From: Methanosarcina spelaei
Lineage (GTDB): Archaea; Halobacteriota; Methanosarcinia; Methanosarcinales; Methanosarcinaceae
Length of the DNA stretch: 51,763 bases
Assembly: GCF_002287235.1 (NCBI RefSeq)
Contig: NZ_LMVP01000002.1
Span: 1-51,763 of the forward strand
Direction of reading: 5' to 3'
The notes beneath the pieces were generated by a model. It had not been told where the DNA came from. It saw nothing but the letters and a program-made list of their open reading frames with translations, and did not search any database. Shown one piece after another: positions 9,354-17,167 of this stretch (position 1 is its first letter; each line of letters starts with the position of its first letter). The position numbers and the translations under genes were made by a program.

Positions 9354-11063
9354 TTGTTCCTGGAATTAAAAGCTCAGGCTACATCAATCTTAAAAGGCGC
9401 TATCCAAAAGGCCGGACTTGAAATTGAAGATTCCGAACTTTATTTCGAAACCTCTTCTTACGCTGACCTCGCAAGCAGGGCTGCTTTCAGACTGGCAGGT
9501 CTGTACAAGCAAAACCCGAAAGAACTTGCAACTCGTATCGTTTCCGCAGTCGAAATTCCTGATGGTTCGTGCATAGGAAACGTAAGTGCTTCTGGCCCTT
9601 ACATTAACTTCCATGCAAGCAGGCTCTATCTGGACAGAACGGTTACTACAGTTCTTGAAGAAAAGGAGAAATTTGGCTGTGGAGTCCCAAAGGATAAAAT
9701 TTTGCTTGAGCACACCTCAGCAAATCCTAATGGCCCCCTGCATGTAGGGCACATCCGAAATTCTATTATCGGAGATACTCTTGCCCGTATTCTCAGGCGT
9801 GCAGGATACAGTGTGGAGGTACAGTATTATGTCAATGATATGGGACGTCAGATTGCAGTAGTTTCCTGGGCATGTGAACGTTTTGAGCTTGACCTTTCAA
9901 AAAAACCCGATTCTGCCATTGCTGATGTGTATATCAAAGCCAATGCCGAACTGGATAAAAATCCGGAGTATGTAAAGGAAATCGATGCCCTTATGGAAAA
10001 GGTAGAAGCTGGGGATGTCAGGACAATTGACAGTTTCAATAACGCAGTTTCCCTGGCGATTTCCGGAATCAAAGAGACCCTGCTTCGTTTAAATGTTGTC
10101 CATGATAAATTTGTCAATGAATCCACTTTCCTTAAATCCGGCGCAGTACATGATATCGTCGAGCGGATCAAGGCAACCGGAAGGACTAAAACAGACAAAG
10201 GAGCTCTTGTAGTAGACCTTTCTGACTACGGGTTTAAAAAAACCCTTGTTATCCAGCGTTCAAATGGCACTTCTCTTTACACAACCAGAGATCTTGCTTA
10301 CCATGAATGGAAAGCTGGACAGGCAGATCGCATAATCGATGTTTTCGGAGCTGACCACAAGCTGATCTCAGGCCAGCTCAGGGCTACACTGAACGCAATT
10401 GGGATCAAAGAACCTGAGGTCGTCATCTTCGAGTTCGTCTCCCTTCCTGAAGGTTCAATGAGCACTCGCCGTGGGCAGTTCATAAGTGCGGATGATCTCT
10501 TTGACAGGGTTACGGAAGCTGCCCTTGAACAGGTAGAAACCCGCCGTCCAGAGACTTCTTGCGAGTTCAAGAAACAGGTTGCTGAAATGGTGGGAATTGG
10601 TGCGGTAAGGTACGATATAGTAAGAGTCTCTCCGGAAAAATCCACGGTTTTCAACTGGAAAGAAGCTCTGGACTTTGAGAAGCAGGGCGCTCCCTATATT
10701 CAGTACTCCCATGCCCGTGCCTGCAGTATTCTTGAGAAGGCAAAAGAAGAAGCTGCCTGGGACCCCTCTGCAAAAATCGAGCCTTTTCTACTTGTTGAGG
10801 ATACCGAAATCGATCTCATCAAGAAGATAGCATTGTTTGACAGTATAATCGACCTTGCAGCCCGTGAACTCAAACCTCATGTACTTGCAATCTACGCCCG
10901 CGAACTAGCCGATGCTTTTAACCAGTTCTACCGCTTTGTCCCTGTAATTGCTGCTGAGGACGAAAAAGTCAGGGCTGCAAGACTGGCTCTCGTGAACTGC
11001 GCAAGGATTGTGCTTGCAAACTCGCTTGACACGCTTGGAATTGCAGCTCCGGAATCCATGTAA
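9354..11063 (+). CDS. argS: Arginyl-tRNA synthetase
   Basis: This class I synthetase charges tRNA-Arg with arginine. The 569-residue protein has an N-terminal Add-1-type domain that recognises the tRNA D-loop and the HIGH motif as HVGHIRN (near residue 128). The KMSKS loop is degenerate, MSTRRG (near 368), as is common in archaeal ArgRS. A C-terminal DALR anticodon-binding domain follows. The start is the TTG at 9354: the ribosome-binding site AGGTGAT lies 5 nt upstream and matches the 16S tail. Upstream DNA is repeat-filled, so the promoter must lie in or across the repeat/MITE region or in the roughly 90 bp after it. Confidence 0.96.
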   Translation: MFLELKAQATSILKGAIQKAGLEIEDSELYFETSSYADLASRAAFRLAGLYKQNPKELATRIVSAVEIPDGSCIGNVSASGPYINFHASRLYLDRTVTTVLEEKEKFGCGVPKDKILLEHTSANPNGPLHVGHIRNSIIGDTLARILRRAGYSVEVQYYVNDMGRQIAVVSWACERFELDLSKKPDSAIADVYIKANAELDKNPEYVKEIDALMEKVEAGDVRTIDSFNNAVSLAISGIKETLLRLNVVHDKFVNESTFLKSGAVHDIVERIKATGRTKTDKGALVVDLSDYGFKKTLVIQRSNGTSLYTTRDLAYHEWKAGQADRIIDVFGADHKLISGQLRATLNAIGIKEPEVVIFEFVSLPEGSMSTRRGQFISADDLFDRVTEAALEQVETRRPETSCEFKKQVAEMVGIGAVRYDIVRVSPEKSTVFNWKEALDFEKQGAPYIQYSHARACSILEKAKEEAAWDPSAKIEPFLLVEDTEIDLIKKIALFDSIIDLAARELKPHVLAIYARELADAFNQFYRFVPVIAAEDEKVRAARLALVNCARIVLANSLDTLGIAAPESM

Positions 11064-11155
11064 ATAAAGGCTAAATCTATAAAAATATAAAAAGAAAGTT
11101 AATGAACAAAGATAGAAAACAAACATGATATTCCTTGAATAACATGCACAACTAT

Positions 11156-11187
11156 ATGAAAATGCATGCTGATGGCAGCATTTTCAT
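11156..11187. terminator. Hairpin between argS and the convergent helicase gene
   Basis: ATGAAAATGC and GCATTTTCAT form a perfect 10-bp stem around a 12-nt loop. It sits about 90 bp past the argS stop in the space between convergent genes. There is no T-run directly behind it, so it may instead protect the 3' end. Otherwise 11064-11353 appears empty. Confidence 0.45.
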
Positions 11188-11353
11188 GCTAAATAATCGG
11201 TATTAGAATTAAGAAAAACGAAACATGAATGTGGGAAATTTTTTTCTTCCCTTCTCTTTCTCCTATGAAGGGCTTCCTCATTTGGATCAGATAAAGGAGC
11301 TTCGGAAGGTGTGGATAAGTGCTACAATGATAAAATTTAAAGAGGAGAAAAGA

Positions 11354-13489
11354 TTAAAATAATTTTGAATACTTTCTTTTCTTTTTATCCATTAATTTCT
11401 CCGCTTCTTTTTTCGGTCTTTTAATTTTTTGAGTTAGCAATTTTGCGACTTCTGGCTTATCTTTCAGGTTATCGAGCTTTTTGATTTCCCATGTTGGGCA
11501 CAGATATCTAGTATAGAGATCCATGATATTTCTATTCAGGCGTATGAATCCTGGCATTCGGTTATCAAGACAGAAAGTTATAGCATGGTCTTTCTCAGAT
11601 CGAACCGATCTTCCAATCGACTGAATCAGCGTTACAGCAGTTTCATAGTAATATCCTTCTGTATCCTTTGCCATCCTCGCCTTTACCCTCTCATCTGACA
11701 TATCAGGGAACGGGATTTTTATCAAAATCTGGAATCTCGACAAATCATCCTTTAGATCCACTCCTTCGGTCATACTTGGAGAAACTAAAACTGATCCCTT
11801 TTTCTCTTTATGTTCTTCGAGTTTTTCTGTTCGGTCCTCCTTTCCGTGAAAAGTGAGTCTCCAATTAGCGTGCTTCGAATATTTCATAAAATATTCAGCA
11901 ATCGGGTAAGAAGTTGCATGAATGATTCCCCTCTCATCTGGGAAAAGGTCAATTATTATATCAATCCTCTCGATAACTCTCCGGTAAAAGTCCTCTAATT
12001 CTTCTTCTGTCTCTGTTGTCTCTGTTGTCTCATTTTTGCACTGCCCAAAATCTGCCCAATTGAGGTTGAAAATTTTATGGTTTTCTACCGGAAAATTAGG
12101 TTCTATTTCTATATACTCAGTAACGTTAGGATTAGGATCAAGCCCTAACCGGGTACAGAATCGTACAGGATCAAGAATAGTAGCTGACTGTAAAATATTA
12201 ACTATTCCCAGACGGAAGTACAGACCTTTAGCGTACTGGGATATCTCAATTGGCTGGAACTCAATGCGTTTTATTCCAAATAACTTATCCTCTTCTACCT
12301 TGACCACCCAGTTTTCAAGATGAACTGCAATATCCTTCAGGTAAAAATTTATCTGCCTTTTCATTAGCTTATCAATCTTGTTCTGAATATCAAAGAGATC
12401 TTCAAGTCTCATCTCTTTTGCCTCTAACCTCTCTGCTAGGTCACGTTTTTCTTCTTCCGGCCATTTTTCCTTCTTTTTTACGCATTCAGCTAACTTTGTT
12501 TGAAGTTCCTCTCTTTCATCCATTGCTTTCATTGCTTCGGCTTTAATCCTGTCCTGAACAACTGGAATTTTATTGCTTAAATCCGTGACCCATGCAGCAT
12601 AAAGTCGCATCTTAGTGAAATTTGGCATATCCTTGTCTGTCTTGACGAATCGGACTTTCTGATCAGCGTCAAGAAATTTATTGATAACATCGAGATGGTC
12701 TAACGTGATTGGAATTTTGATAAAATCAATAATTTTCGACTCTATATTATGTGCTTCATCACCAATTAGCACAAGTCGAGTAGTAAATTCACGGGCATGA
12801 TTCGCCTCTGCCAAAATATAGGAGTAATTATGCACCACAGCGAAGTTATTCAGGGCAGTAGCTTTCGATTCCCAGTATGGACATACTCTAGTTTTTTTGG
12901 GATCAATTTGCCAATACTTTTGTTTGTGATCTTTTACTGAGAAATACGCCTTCCAAGGAGTTTTTTTAAATGTTGGTTTTAGCGGGCAGGATTCCTTGAG
13001 TACTTGACAAGCTCCATGTTCACAGTTATAGGGTTTTTTGGTTTTTGGGTTGATTCCTCGTCTAAGGCATGTAAAATTTGCTCGTCCATATGCTCTTACA
13101 AGATCGGAATAATCACCAAGAATCTGCTCCTGCAAAGCCTTTGTGGAACTGCACACATATCCATACTCGGAAAATACTAGAACTGTATAACTTATAGCAC
13201 TCTTCCCAACTCCGGTTGGAGCCTGAATAAGAATTGTCATCTTACCGTTATAGAGTGCTTTTATTGTCCTCTTCAATATCTCTAGTTGTGCACATCGTAT
13301 ATTGTATTTGAGGGAAGGGAAACATTCGATGATATGGGCATACTCTTTGCTATTCCATTGCTTCAGCAGTTTCTCAGGAGTCTCGATCGACTCCCGACTA
13401 GCAACTTCCTCCTCATCCACGCCTTCGTCATCTGAATAATAGTAATTATCTTCGTCATCCGATGGATACAAAAAATCGTCATCGTCCAT
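11354..13489 (-). CDS. DinG/XPD-family superfamily 2 DNA helicase with probable FeS domain
   Basis: This is a 711-residue ATP-dependent helicase of the Rad3/XPD/DinG group, which unwinds DNA 5'-3' in repair. Walker A is APTGVGKS (residues 90-97), the Walker B box is DEAH (244-247), and motif VI is QSIGRSVRSEKD. Between motifs I and II lie Cys141, Cys156, Cys161, Cys168 and Cys203, in the position of the XPD/DinG 4Fe-4S domain, although the spacing is unlike textbook XPD and there is one cysteine more than four. The first 30 residues are extremely acidic. A coiled, Lys/Glu-rich segment occupies about 330-390 and a basic tail ends the protein. A TATA-like gagatatatactt lies about 65 bp upstream. 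It is probably an accessory gene rather than the core archaeal XPD. Confidence 0.85.
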   Translation of the reverse strand: MDDDDFLYPSDDEDNYYYSDDEGVDEEEVASRESIETPEKLLKQWNSKEYAHIIECFPSLKYNIRCAQLEILKRTIKALYNGKMTILIQAPTGVGKSAISYTVLVFSEYGYVCSSTKALQEQILGDYSDLVRAYGRANFTCLRRGINPKTKKPYNCEHGACQVLKESCPLKPTFKKTPWKAYFSVKDHKQKYWQIDPKKTRVCPYWESKATALNNFAVVHNYSYILAEANHAREFTTRLVLIGDEAHNIESKIIDFIKIPITLDHLDVINKFLDADQKVRFVKTDKDMPNFTKMRLYAAWVTDLSNKIPVVQDRIKAEAMKAMDEREELQTKLAECVKKKEKWPEEEKRDLAERLEAKEMRLEDLFDIQNKIDKLMKRQINFYLKDIAVHLENWVVKVEEDKLFGIKRIEFQPIEISQYAKGLYFRLGIVNILQSATILDPVRFCTRLGLDPNPNVTEYIEIEPNFPVENHKIFNLNWADFGQCKNETTETTETEEELEDFYRRVIERIDIIIDLFPDERGIIHATSYPIAEYFMKYSKHANWRLTFHGKEDRTEKLEEHKEKKGSVLVSPSMTEGVDLKDDLSRFQILIKIPFPDMSDERVKARMAKDTEGYYYETAVTLIQSIGRSVRSEKDHAITFCLDNRMPGFIRLNRNIMDLYTRYLCPTWEIKKLDNLKDKPEVAKLLTQKIKRPKKEAEKLMDKKKRKYSKLF

Positions 13490-13950
13490 TTTAATACGCC
13501 ACCTTAACTTTTCCCCTGATTAACCAGCCCAATCCTGTCCCCACTTGGAAAGTATATATCTCCCATGACCTTTTAGCCTCTAAAGTGTCTACTCAAACTT
13601 CCAGATAGGGACTTTTGTTCGTTCCTGAAGATTCGGAATTGTAAGAAGGATACCAGTTTCTTTCATTTACTTGAAGTTCGAATAAGATCTGCTAGTCATC
13701 GTCTGGTTTTCGATAAGAGTCTTCTTTAACTCTCTTTGATCCCATTATTGTCCGTCTTGTCTGCCTCATCAACATACTCTCTCAATCTTTCTTTTTTACT
13801 TTTCTGTTTTGAAGTGGGTTTGAGGCTGTCTGTGAGCCTCCTGGAGATACTGGCTATTGATAAACATATACTCCTGTGCAAACAGCTTTGAGAAAAATAT
13901 AAAATCTTTTGCAGCAAAAAAGATAATTACAACTACTGCTGCAGGATATT
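13490..13950. other. Intergenic region between helicase and paralogue cluster
   Basis: Holds the minus-strand helicase promoter (TATA-like sequence near 13548-13556) and a plus-strand TATA box (aaaatataaaatc, about 13892-13904) for the next gene. A 63-codon minus-strand ORF at 13726-13917 ends in a plausible hydrophilic segment (KQKSKKERLREYVDEADKTD) and could be the tail of a decayed gene, but its first half looks random. Confidence 0.4.
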
Positions 13951-14361
13951 ATGACCACGATAAATGAAGCTTTTCGGATGTTCTTGAATGAACAGGAAGC
14001 CAGCTTGAAACCGGATGCTTTCCTGGATCTTGAAGATGTGATCCTTCTTTATGAGGAATTCCTTGAATTCAGCGCAGAAGATTCTTTTTCTGAAGAAGAT
14101 AGGGAACTTTATAATGCCCGGCACGAACACGAGAACAAGAGATACTGCGATATTTTCGGCCCTGAGCATCTCATTCCGTCAGGAATTAAGGAATTCCTCG
14201 ATGATTATGTAGTTGAGGTAGGAGGAGGCAAAAAATTCACGGGTACAGCTGCAAAAGTCCTTGAAAAATTCTTTGAATGGGCTCAGGAAAAGGGTTACAT
14301 TGACGAGAAAGCTTTTGAAGTAAACAGCGAGGTTCTCAGGAAGTATAAAAAAAGGTACTGA
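13951..14361 (+). CDS. Hypothetical protein, recombinase core-binding (SAM-like) domain, paralogue 1
   Basis: A 136-residue acidic, helical protein. Residues 1-35 (MTTINEAFRMFLNEQEASLK) resemble the start of phage-integrase SAM-like N-terminal domains, and the end (AKVLEKFFEWAQEKGYID) resembles the closing helices of that domain. No tyrosine-recombinase catalytic domain (R...HxxR...Y) follows. It is clearly homologous to the next gene over its whole length but stops where that protein has an extra C-terminal domain of about 90 residues. A TATA box lies about 50 bp upstream and a GGAT-type ribosome-binding site just before the ATG. Function unknown; DNA binding is inferred from the fold resemblance only. 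Confidence 0.72.
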   Translation: MTTINEAFRMFLNEQEASLKPDAFLDLEDVILLYEEFLEFSAEDSFSEEDRELYNARHEHENKRYCDIFGPEHLIPSGIKEFLDDYVVEVGGGKKFTGTAAKVLEKFFEWAQEKGYIDEKAFEVNSEVLRKYKKRY

Positions 14362-14701
14362 TGCCGCATTATCAATAAAAATGTCGTGTAAAATCAGTTG
14401 CAATTATTCAGACTCATTGAATCTTTGAGGATTGAGAGATACCAGAAAATGTTTTGAAGAGAGATATGTATTAGAAGAACCTTTTTCTGGAATAGAGGCC
14501 TGAGAAGCTTGTTTTCAGGCAATCCTTTTCCTTTTTTTGCTTATTCTGTTAATCCCGTTAGTTCTGCTGATTTCATTTATTTTGTTTATTTATCAAACCT
14601 TTAGAGGTTCTTTCTTCTGTGAAAGTGGTGTAGGCCGGAAACTCTCAAAAGCAGGGCAAAATCTTGAAAAATTGGAAAAACAATCATCTTTTAGAACTAC
14701 C

Positions 14702-15415
14702 ATGAAGACGATAGATGAAGCTTTTCTGGAATTTTTAGAAGAGCAAAAAAGAGAGCTGAGTCCCAGGACTTATCAGGAATATGAAAATTTAATCTCTCTT
14801 TTTGAGGAGTATCTTGACGTTTGTGCTTTTGATGACCTTTATGAAGAGGATCAGGAGCTCTATAAAGAGAAGCAGAAAAACGAGCATAAAGAATACTGCC
14901 AGGTTTTTGACCTTGCGTATATTGCGCCTTTATATATTGAATATTTCCTTGAGGATTATCTGATTAATGATTTTGGAGGGAGTGCAGCTTTCGTTGAAAC
15001 TTCGCGGCGTTTTTTCCGCAAATTCCTGTCCTGGGCTTATGAAAAAGAGTACCTTGATCCAGAGCATTATAGTGAATTTGCTGAGATTGTCGGGAATATA
15101 AGAAAAAAGGGGAAAAAGACTGCTTCTCAGGTTCAGAAATTTGGCAGTTTGCTCTGCGATTATGTAGATGCACATCAGGCTGAAGAGAGTTCAGAGTGGA
15201 AAGGGGGAGATTTTGAGATAAAGAGGGTCGAACCCGGAAAGTTATGGGTAGAGGATTATCTGGATCCTTACAGAGAAATCGGGCCTGTTAAGGTTTCGGA
15301 AGAGGTGAGTTCGCTGGCAAAGGTAGGCTGGTACCTTAATTTCGGAATAGTAAAAGTCGGGGACTTCTGGCAGATAGTATATGTAGAGGGAGTTTCTTCC
15401 CGCTGTCCTTATTGA
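14702..15415 (+). CDS. Hypothetical protein, recombinase core-binding-like domain plus C-terminal domain, paralogue 2
   Basis: This 237-residue protein is homologous to its neighbour upstream: MKTIDEAFLEFLEEQKRELS, then PRTYQEYENLISLFEEYLD, then ETSRRFFRKFLSWAYEKEYLD at the end of the helical domain (about residue 120). A C-terminal beta-rich part (about 140-237) contains the segment VEPGKLWVEDYL and ends CPY. An in-frame TTG at 14537 would add 55 residues beginning with a hydrophobic stretch, but the conserved start is the ATG at 14702. No catalytic recombinase residues are present. The gap of 340 bp from paralogue 1 contains no recognisable remnant of the missing domain. Confidence 0.75.
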   Translation: MKTIDEAFLEFLEEQKRELSPRTYQEYENLISLFEEYLDVCAFDDLYEEDQELYKEKQKNEHKEYCQVFDLAYIAPLYIEYFLEDYLINDFGGSAAFVETSRRFFRKFLSWAYEKEYLDPEHYSEFAEIVGNIRKKGKKTASQVQKFGSLLCDYVDAHQAEESSEWKGGDFEIKRVEPGKLWVEDYLDPYREIGPVKVSEEVSSLAKVGWYLNFGIVKVGDFWQIVYVEGVSSRCPY

Positions 15416-15505
15416 AAATCTCAGCACTTTCCGGAATTATTGAATATTTCCGGGGATTTTTTAACGAAATCGAATATCAAAGAAAAGAGCTGTAAGGTCG
15501 ATAAA

Positions 15506-15790
15506 ATGAAAACAACAGTCAATAGATCAATTCGTGGAATTCTGAAGGAGTTCCTGTCTGAACAGCAAGCCCGCCTGAGTTCTAAAACCTATTCGGGGTA
15601 TGAAGAAGCGATTTATTATTTTGAAGAATATCTCAACGGTTGGGCTCATCCTGTTAAAGATTATTCTGAAATTCTGAATAATTTCTTTATTATTACCGGG
15701 ATTAAACCCGGAAAACTCTGTTTGAGAGTTTTTCGGGCGGAAGACACATCGGACCTGGGCCTGTTCTATGCTTTCTATGGAATTCGATGA
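15506..15790 (+). CDS. Hypothetical protein, internally deleted paralogue 3
   Basis: A 94-residue third member of the cluster. Its first 45 residues (GILKEFLSEQQARLS, then a SKTYSGYEEAIYYFEEYL segment) match the N-terminal helices of paralogues 1 and 2. The next part (FIITGIKPGKLCLRVF) matches the C-terminal FEIKRVEPGKLWVEDYL segment of paralogue 2. The central region, including the second half of the helical domain, is absent. The start at 15506 has an AAGGT ribosome-binding site. It may be a decayed copy that stayed in frame, or a compact functional variant. Confidence 0.6.
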   Translation: MKTTVNRSIRGILKEFLSEQQARLSSKTYSGYEEAIYYFEEYLNGWAHPVKDYSEILNNFFIITGIKPGKLCLRVFRAEDTSDLGLFYAFYGIR

Positions 15791-15859
15791 GAACTGAATT
15801 TTCTTTTGGGTTTTGAAAAACTGTAAAGTATATCTATAATTATATCTAGAAGATAAACT

Positions 15860-16378
15860 ATGAGCGACCGCGAACTTGTGCAACAAAAGAAAGACACTCT
15901 TATCCAGATGACAGACGGATTTGCAGATAGCTACCTTGATGAAGACTATAAAATGCTGTGTCAAAAACTAATCAATAAAATGAGCCGGAAAAGGCAGGTA
16001 CCTTTTCTTTCAGGAAGGTTAGAAATTTGGGCTGCTGCAGTGGTTTATGCGCTTGGGCAGATCAACTTTCTTTTTGATAGAAGTTTCGAGCCCTACGTAA
16101 GTGCTACTGATCTCTGTGATTATTTTGGGGCAAGCCAGAGCACAGTCTCCCAGAAAGCAAAGAAAATACGCGATATGTTCAAAATGAGATATTTTAATGA
16201 GGAGTTCTCCACAGAAAGGGTGCAAAAGGATAATCCTTTTAATGAGCTCGTAATGATCAATGGGTTAATTGTCCCTGTTTCTGCTGTTTTGAAAGTCTTA
16301 GAGAAAAAAGAATCTAAGTTGCAGACAGAACTTGAATTGGAAGATGAAGATGAAGATCTTGAAACTGAAGAAAAATGA
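15860..16378 (+). CDS. DUF6398-like helix-turn-helix domain protein
   Basis: 172 residues. The central segment (RLEIWAAAVVYALGQINFLFD, about residues 53-73), followed by a YVSATDLCDYFGASQSTVSQKAKKIRDMF segment with a helix-turn-helix look, resembles the family I know as DUF6398, found in bacteria and archaea. Its helices suggest DNA binding. The C-terminus is a highly acidic tail (ELEDEDEDLETEEK). It starts 69 bp after paralogue 3 and has its own TATA-like region (tatctataattatatc) directly upstream. The four genes 13951-16378 lie on one strand. Regulation of the paralogue cluster is possible but not shown. Confidence 0.7.
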   Translation: MSDRELVQQKKDTLIQMTDGFADSYLDEDYKMLCQKLINKMSRKRQVPFLSGRLEIWAAAVVYALGQINFLFDRSFEPYVSATDLCDYFGASQSTVSQKAKKIRDMFKMRYFNEEFSTERVQKDNPFNELVMINGLIVPVSAVLKVLEKKESKLQTELELEDEDEDLETEEK

Positions 16379-16488
16379 GTCAAGATTTCATTTCCAATTT
16401 CGTTAACTCAATTTCGTTAACTGTACTTGAGAATCTTCAGTATTTTATTATCCACTCTAATCGATTTATATTTATGTCAATTTCTCGC

Positions 16489-16522
16489 TATAGTTTGTTA
16501 TAACTGATTATAACAAACTATA
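16489..16522. promoter_or_regulatory. Perfect 15-bp inverted repeat, probable toxin-antitoxin operator
   Basis: TATAGTTTGTTATAA at 16489-16503 and its exact complement at 16508-16522 are separated by CTGA. The centre lies about 45 bp upstream of the antitoxin ATG and contains the TATA-like TTATAA, so a protein bound here would block transcription initiation. This is the position expected for autorepression by the antitoxin/toxin complex. Confidence 0.75.
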
Positions 16523-16549
16523 AGTAAATCTCTCTGTATAAAGTAAAAC

Positions 16550-16774
16550 ATGGCTGAGACAACAACCATTCAAGTGAAACAGAGCACTAAAGAAGCTCTT
16601 GAAAAAATGAAGATCTATAAGCGGGAAACTTACAACGAGGTACTTGAGCGGTTACTGGAAGAAGTCCAGGAACTAAATGAGGAAACGAAAAAAGAAATCG
16701 AACTTGCCCGAAAAGCTGTTAAGGAAGGCAGGTACATAACACATGAAGATTTAAAAAAAGAGATAGGTTTCTAA
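16550..16774 (+). CDS. Antitoxin of a RelE-type toxin-antitoxin pair (ribbon-helix-helix-like)
   Basis: 74 residues. The N-terminus TTTIQVKQSTKEALEKMKIY is a ribbon-helix-helix-like strand and helix for DNA binding. The segment YNEVLERLLEEV and the following charged helix, ending THEDLKKEIGF, form the toxin-wrapping tail typical of archaeal antitoxins placed before RelE genes. It begins 27 bp past a perfect palindrome and ends 27 bp before the toxin start, consistent with a two-gene operon. It should neutralise the toxin and repress the promoter. Confidence 0.85.
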   Translation: MAETTTIQVKQSTKEALEKMKIYKRETYNEVLERLLEEVQELNEETKKEIELARKAVKEGRYITHEDLKKEIGF

Positions 16775-16801
16775 GAAGCTGGTTCTAAGAGCGAGATTTT
16801 G

Positions 16802-17053
16802 ATGCACTACCAAATCATCTGGTCTGAACCTGCGGTCAATCAGCTCAGAAAACTCGATCATCAGCTGGCAAAACGCATTTTTCATAAGGTCTCTGAGCTG
16901 AAAGAGGATCCGTTTCGCTATGTAACAAAATTAGTCGGGTCTCCAAATTACCGTTTGAGGGTCGGTGATTATAGAGTAATCCTGGAGATTCAGGGCAGCT
17001 GCTTGAAAATACTCGTGCTTAAAATTGGGCACCGACGGGATATCTATAAATAA
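16802..17053 (+). CDS. relE: RelE/ParE-family toxin
   Basis: 83 residues with the RelE fold pattern: YQIIWSEPAVNQLRKLD, helical LAKRIFHKVSELKEDPF, then YRLRVGDYRVILEI, KILVLKIGHRRDIYK at the C-terminus. RelE proteins cleave mRNA on the ribosome; the conserved basic residues (Arg in YRLRVGDYR, HRRDIYK) fit this group. ATG 16802 is preferred over the overlapping TTG at 16799. It is the second gene of the toxin-antitoxin operon, directly after the antitoxin. Confidence 0.88.
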   Translation: MHYQIIWSEPAVNQLRKLDHQLAKRIFHKVSELKEDPFRYVTKLVGSPNYRLRVGDYRVILEIQGSCLKILVLKIGHRRDIYK

Positions 17054-17167
17054 AATCGGCTTTTCTCCTTTACTTTTACTTCTTTACTTTGAATTCTTTA
17101 TTTTAAACTTTTTAACTCAAATCAATTCCAATACTTATAATACTTGATACTGTCTTACATAACAGGC

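Noticed and set aside
13726-13917. 63-codon minus-strand ORF with a hydrophilic C-terminus
   Set aside because: The first half looks like random AT-rich translation (SQSCLHRSICLSIASIS). There is no ribosome-binding site and no recognisable domain. At best it is a decayed gene end.
14537-14701. Hydrophobic N-terminal extension of paralogue 2 from a TTG codon
   Set aside because: Paralogues 1 and 3 start at the position of ATG 14702, and no ribosome-binding site precedes the TTG. The hydrophobic run comes from T-rich DNA.
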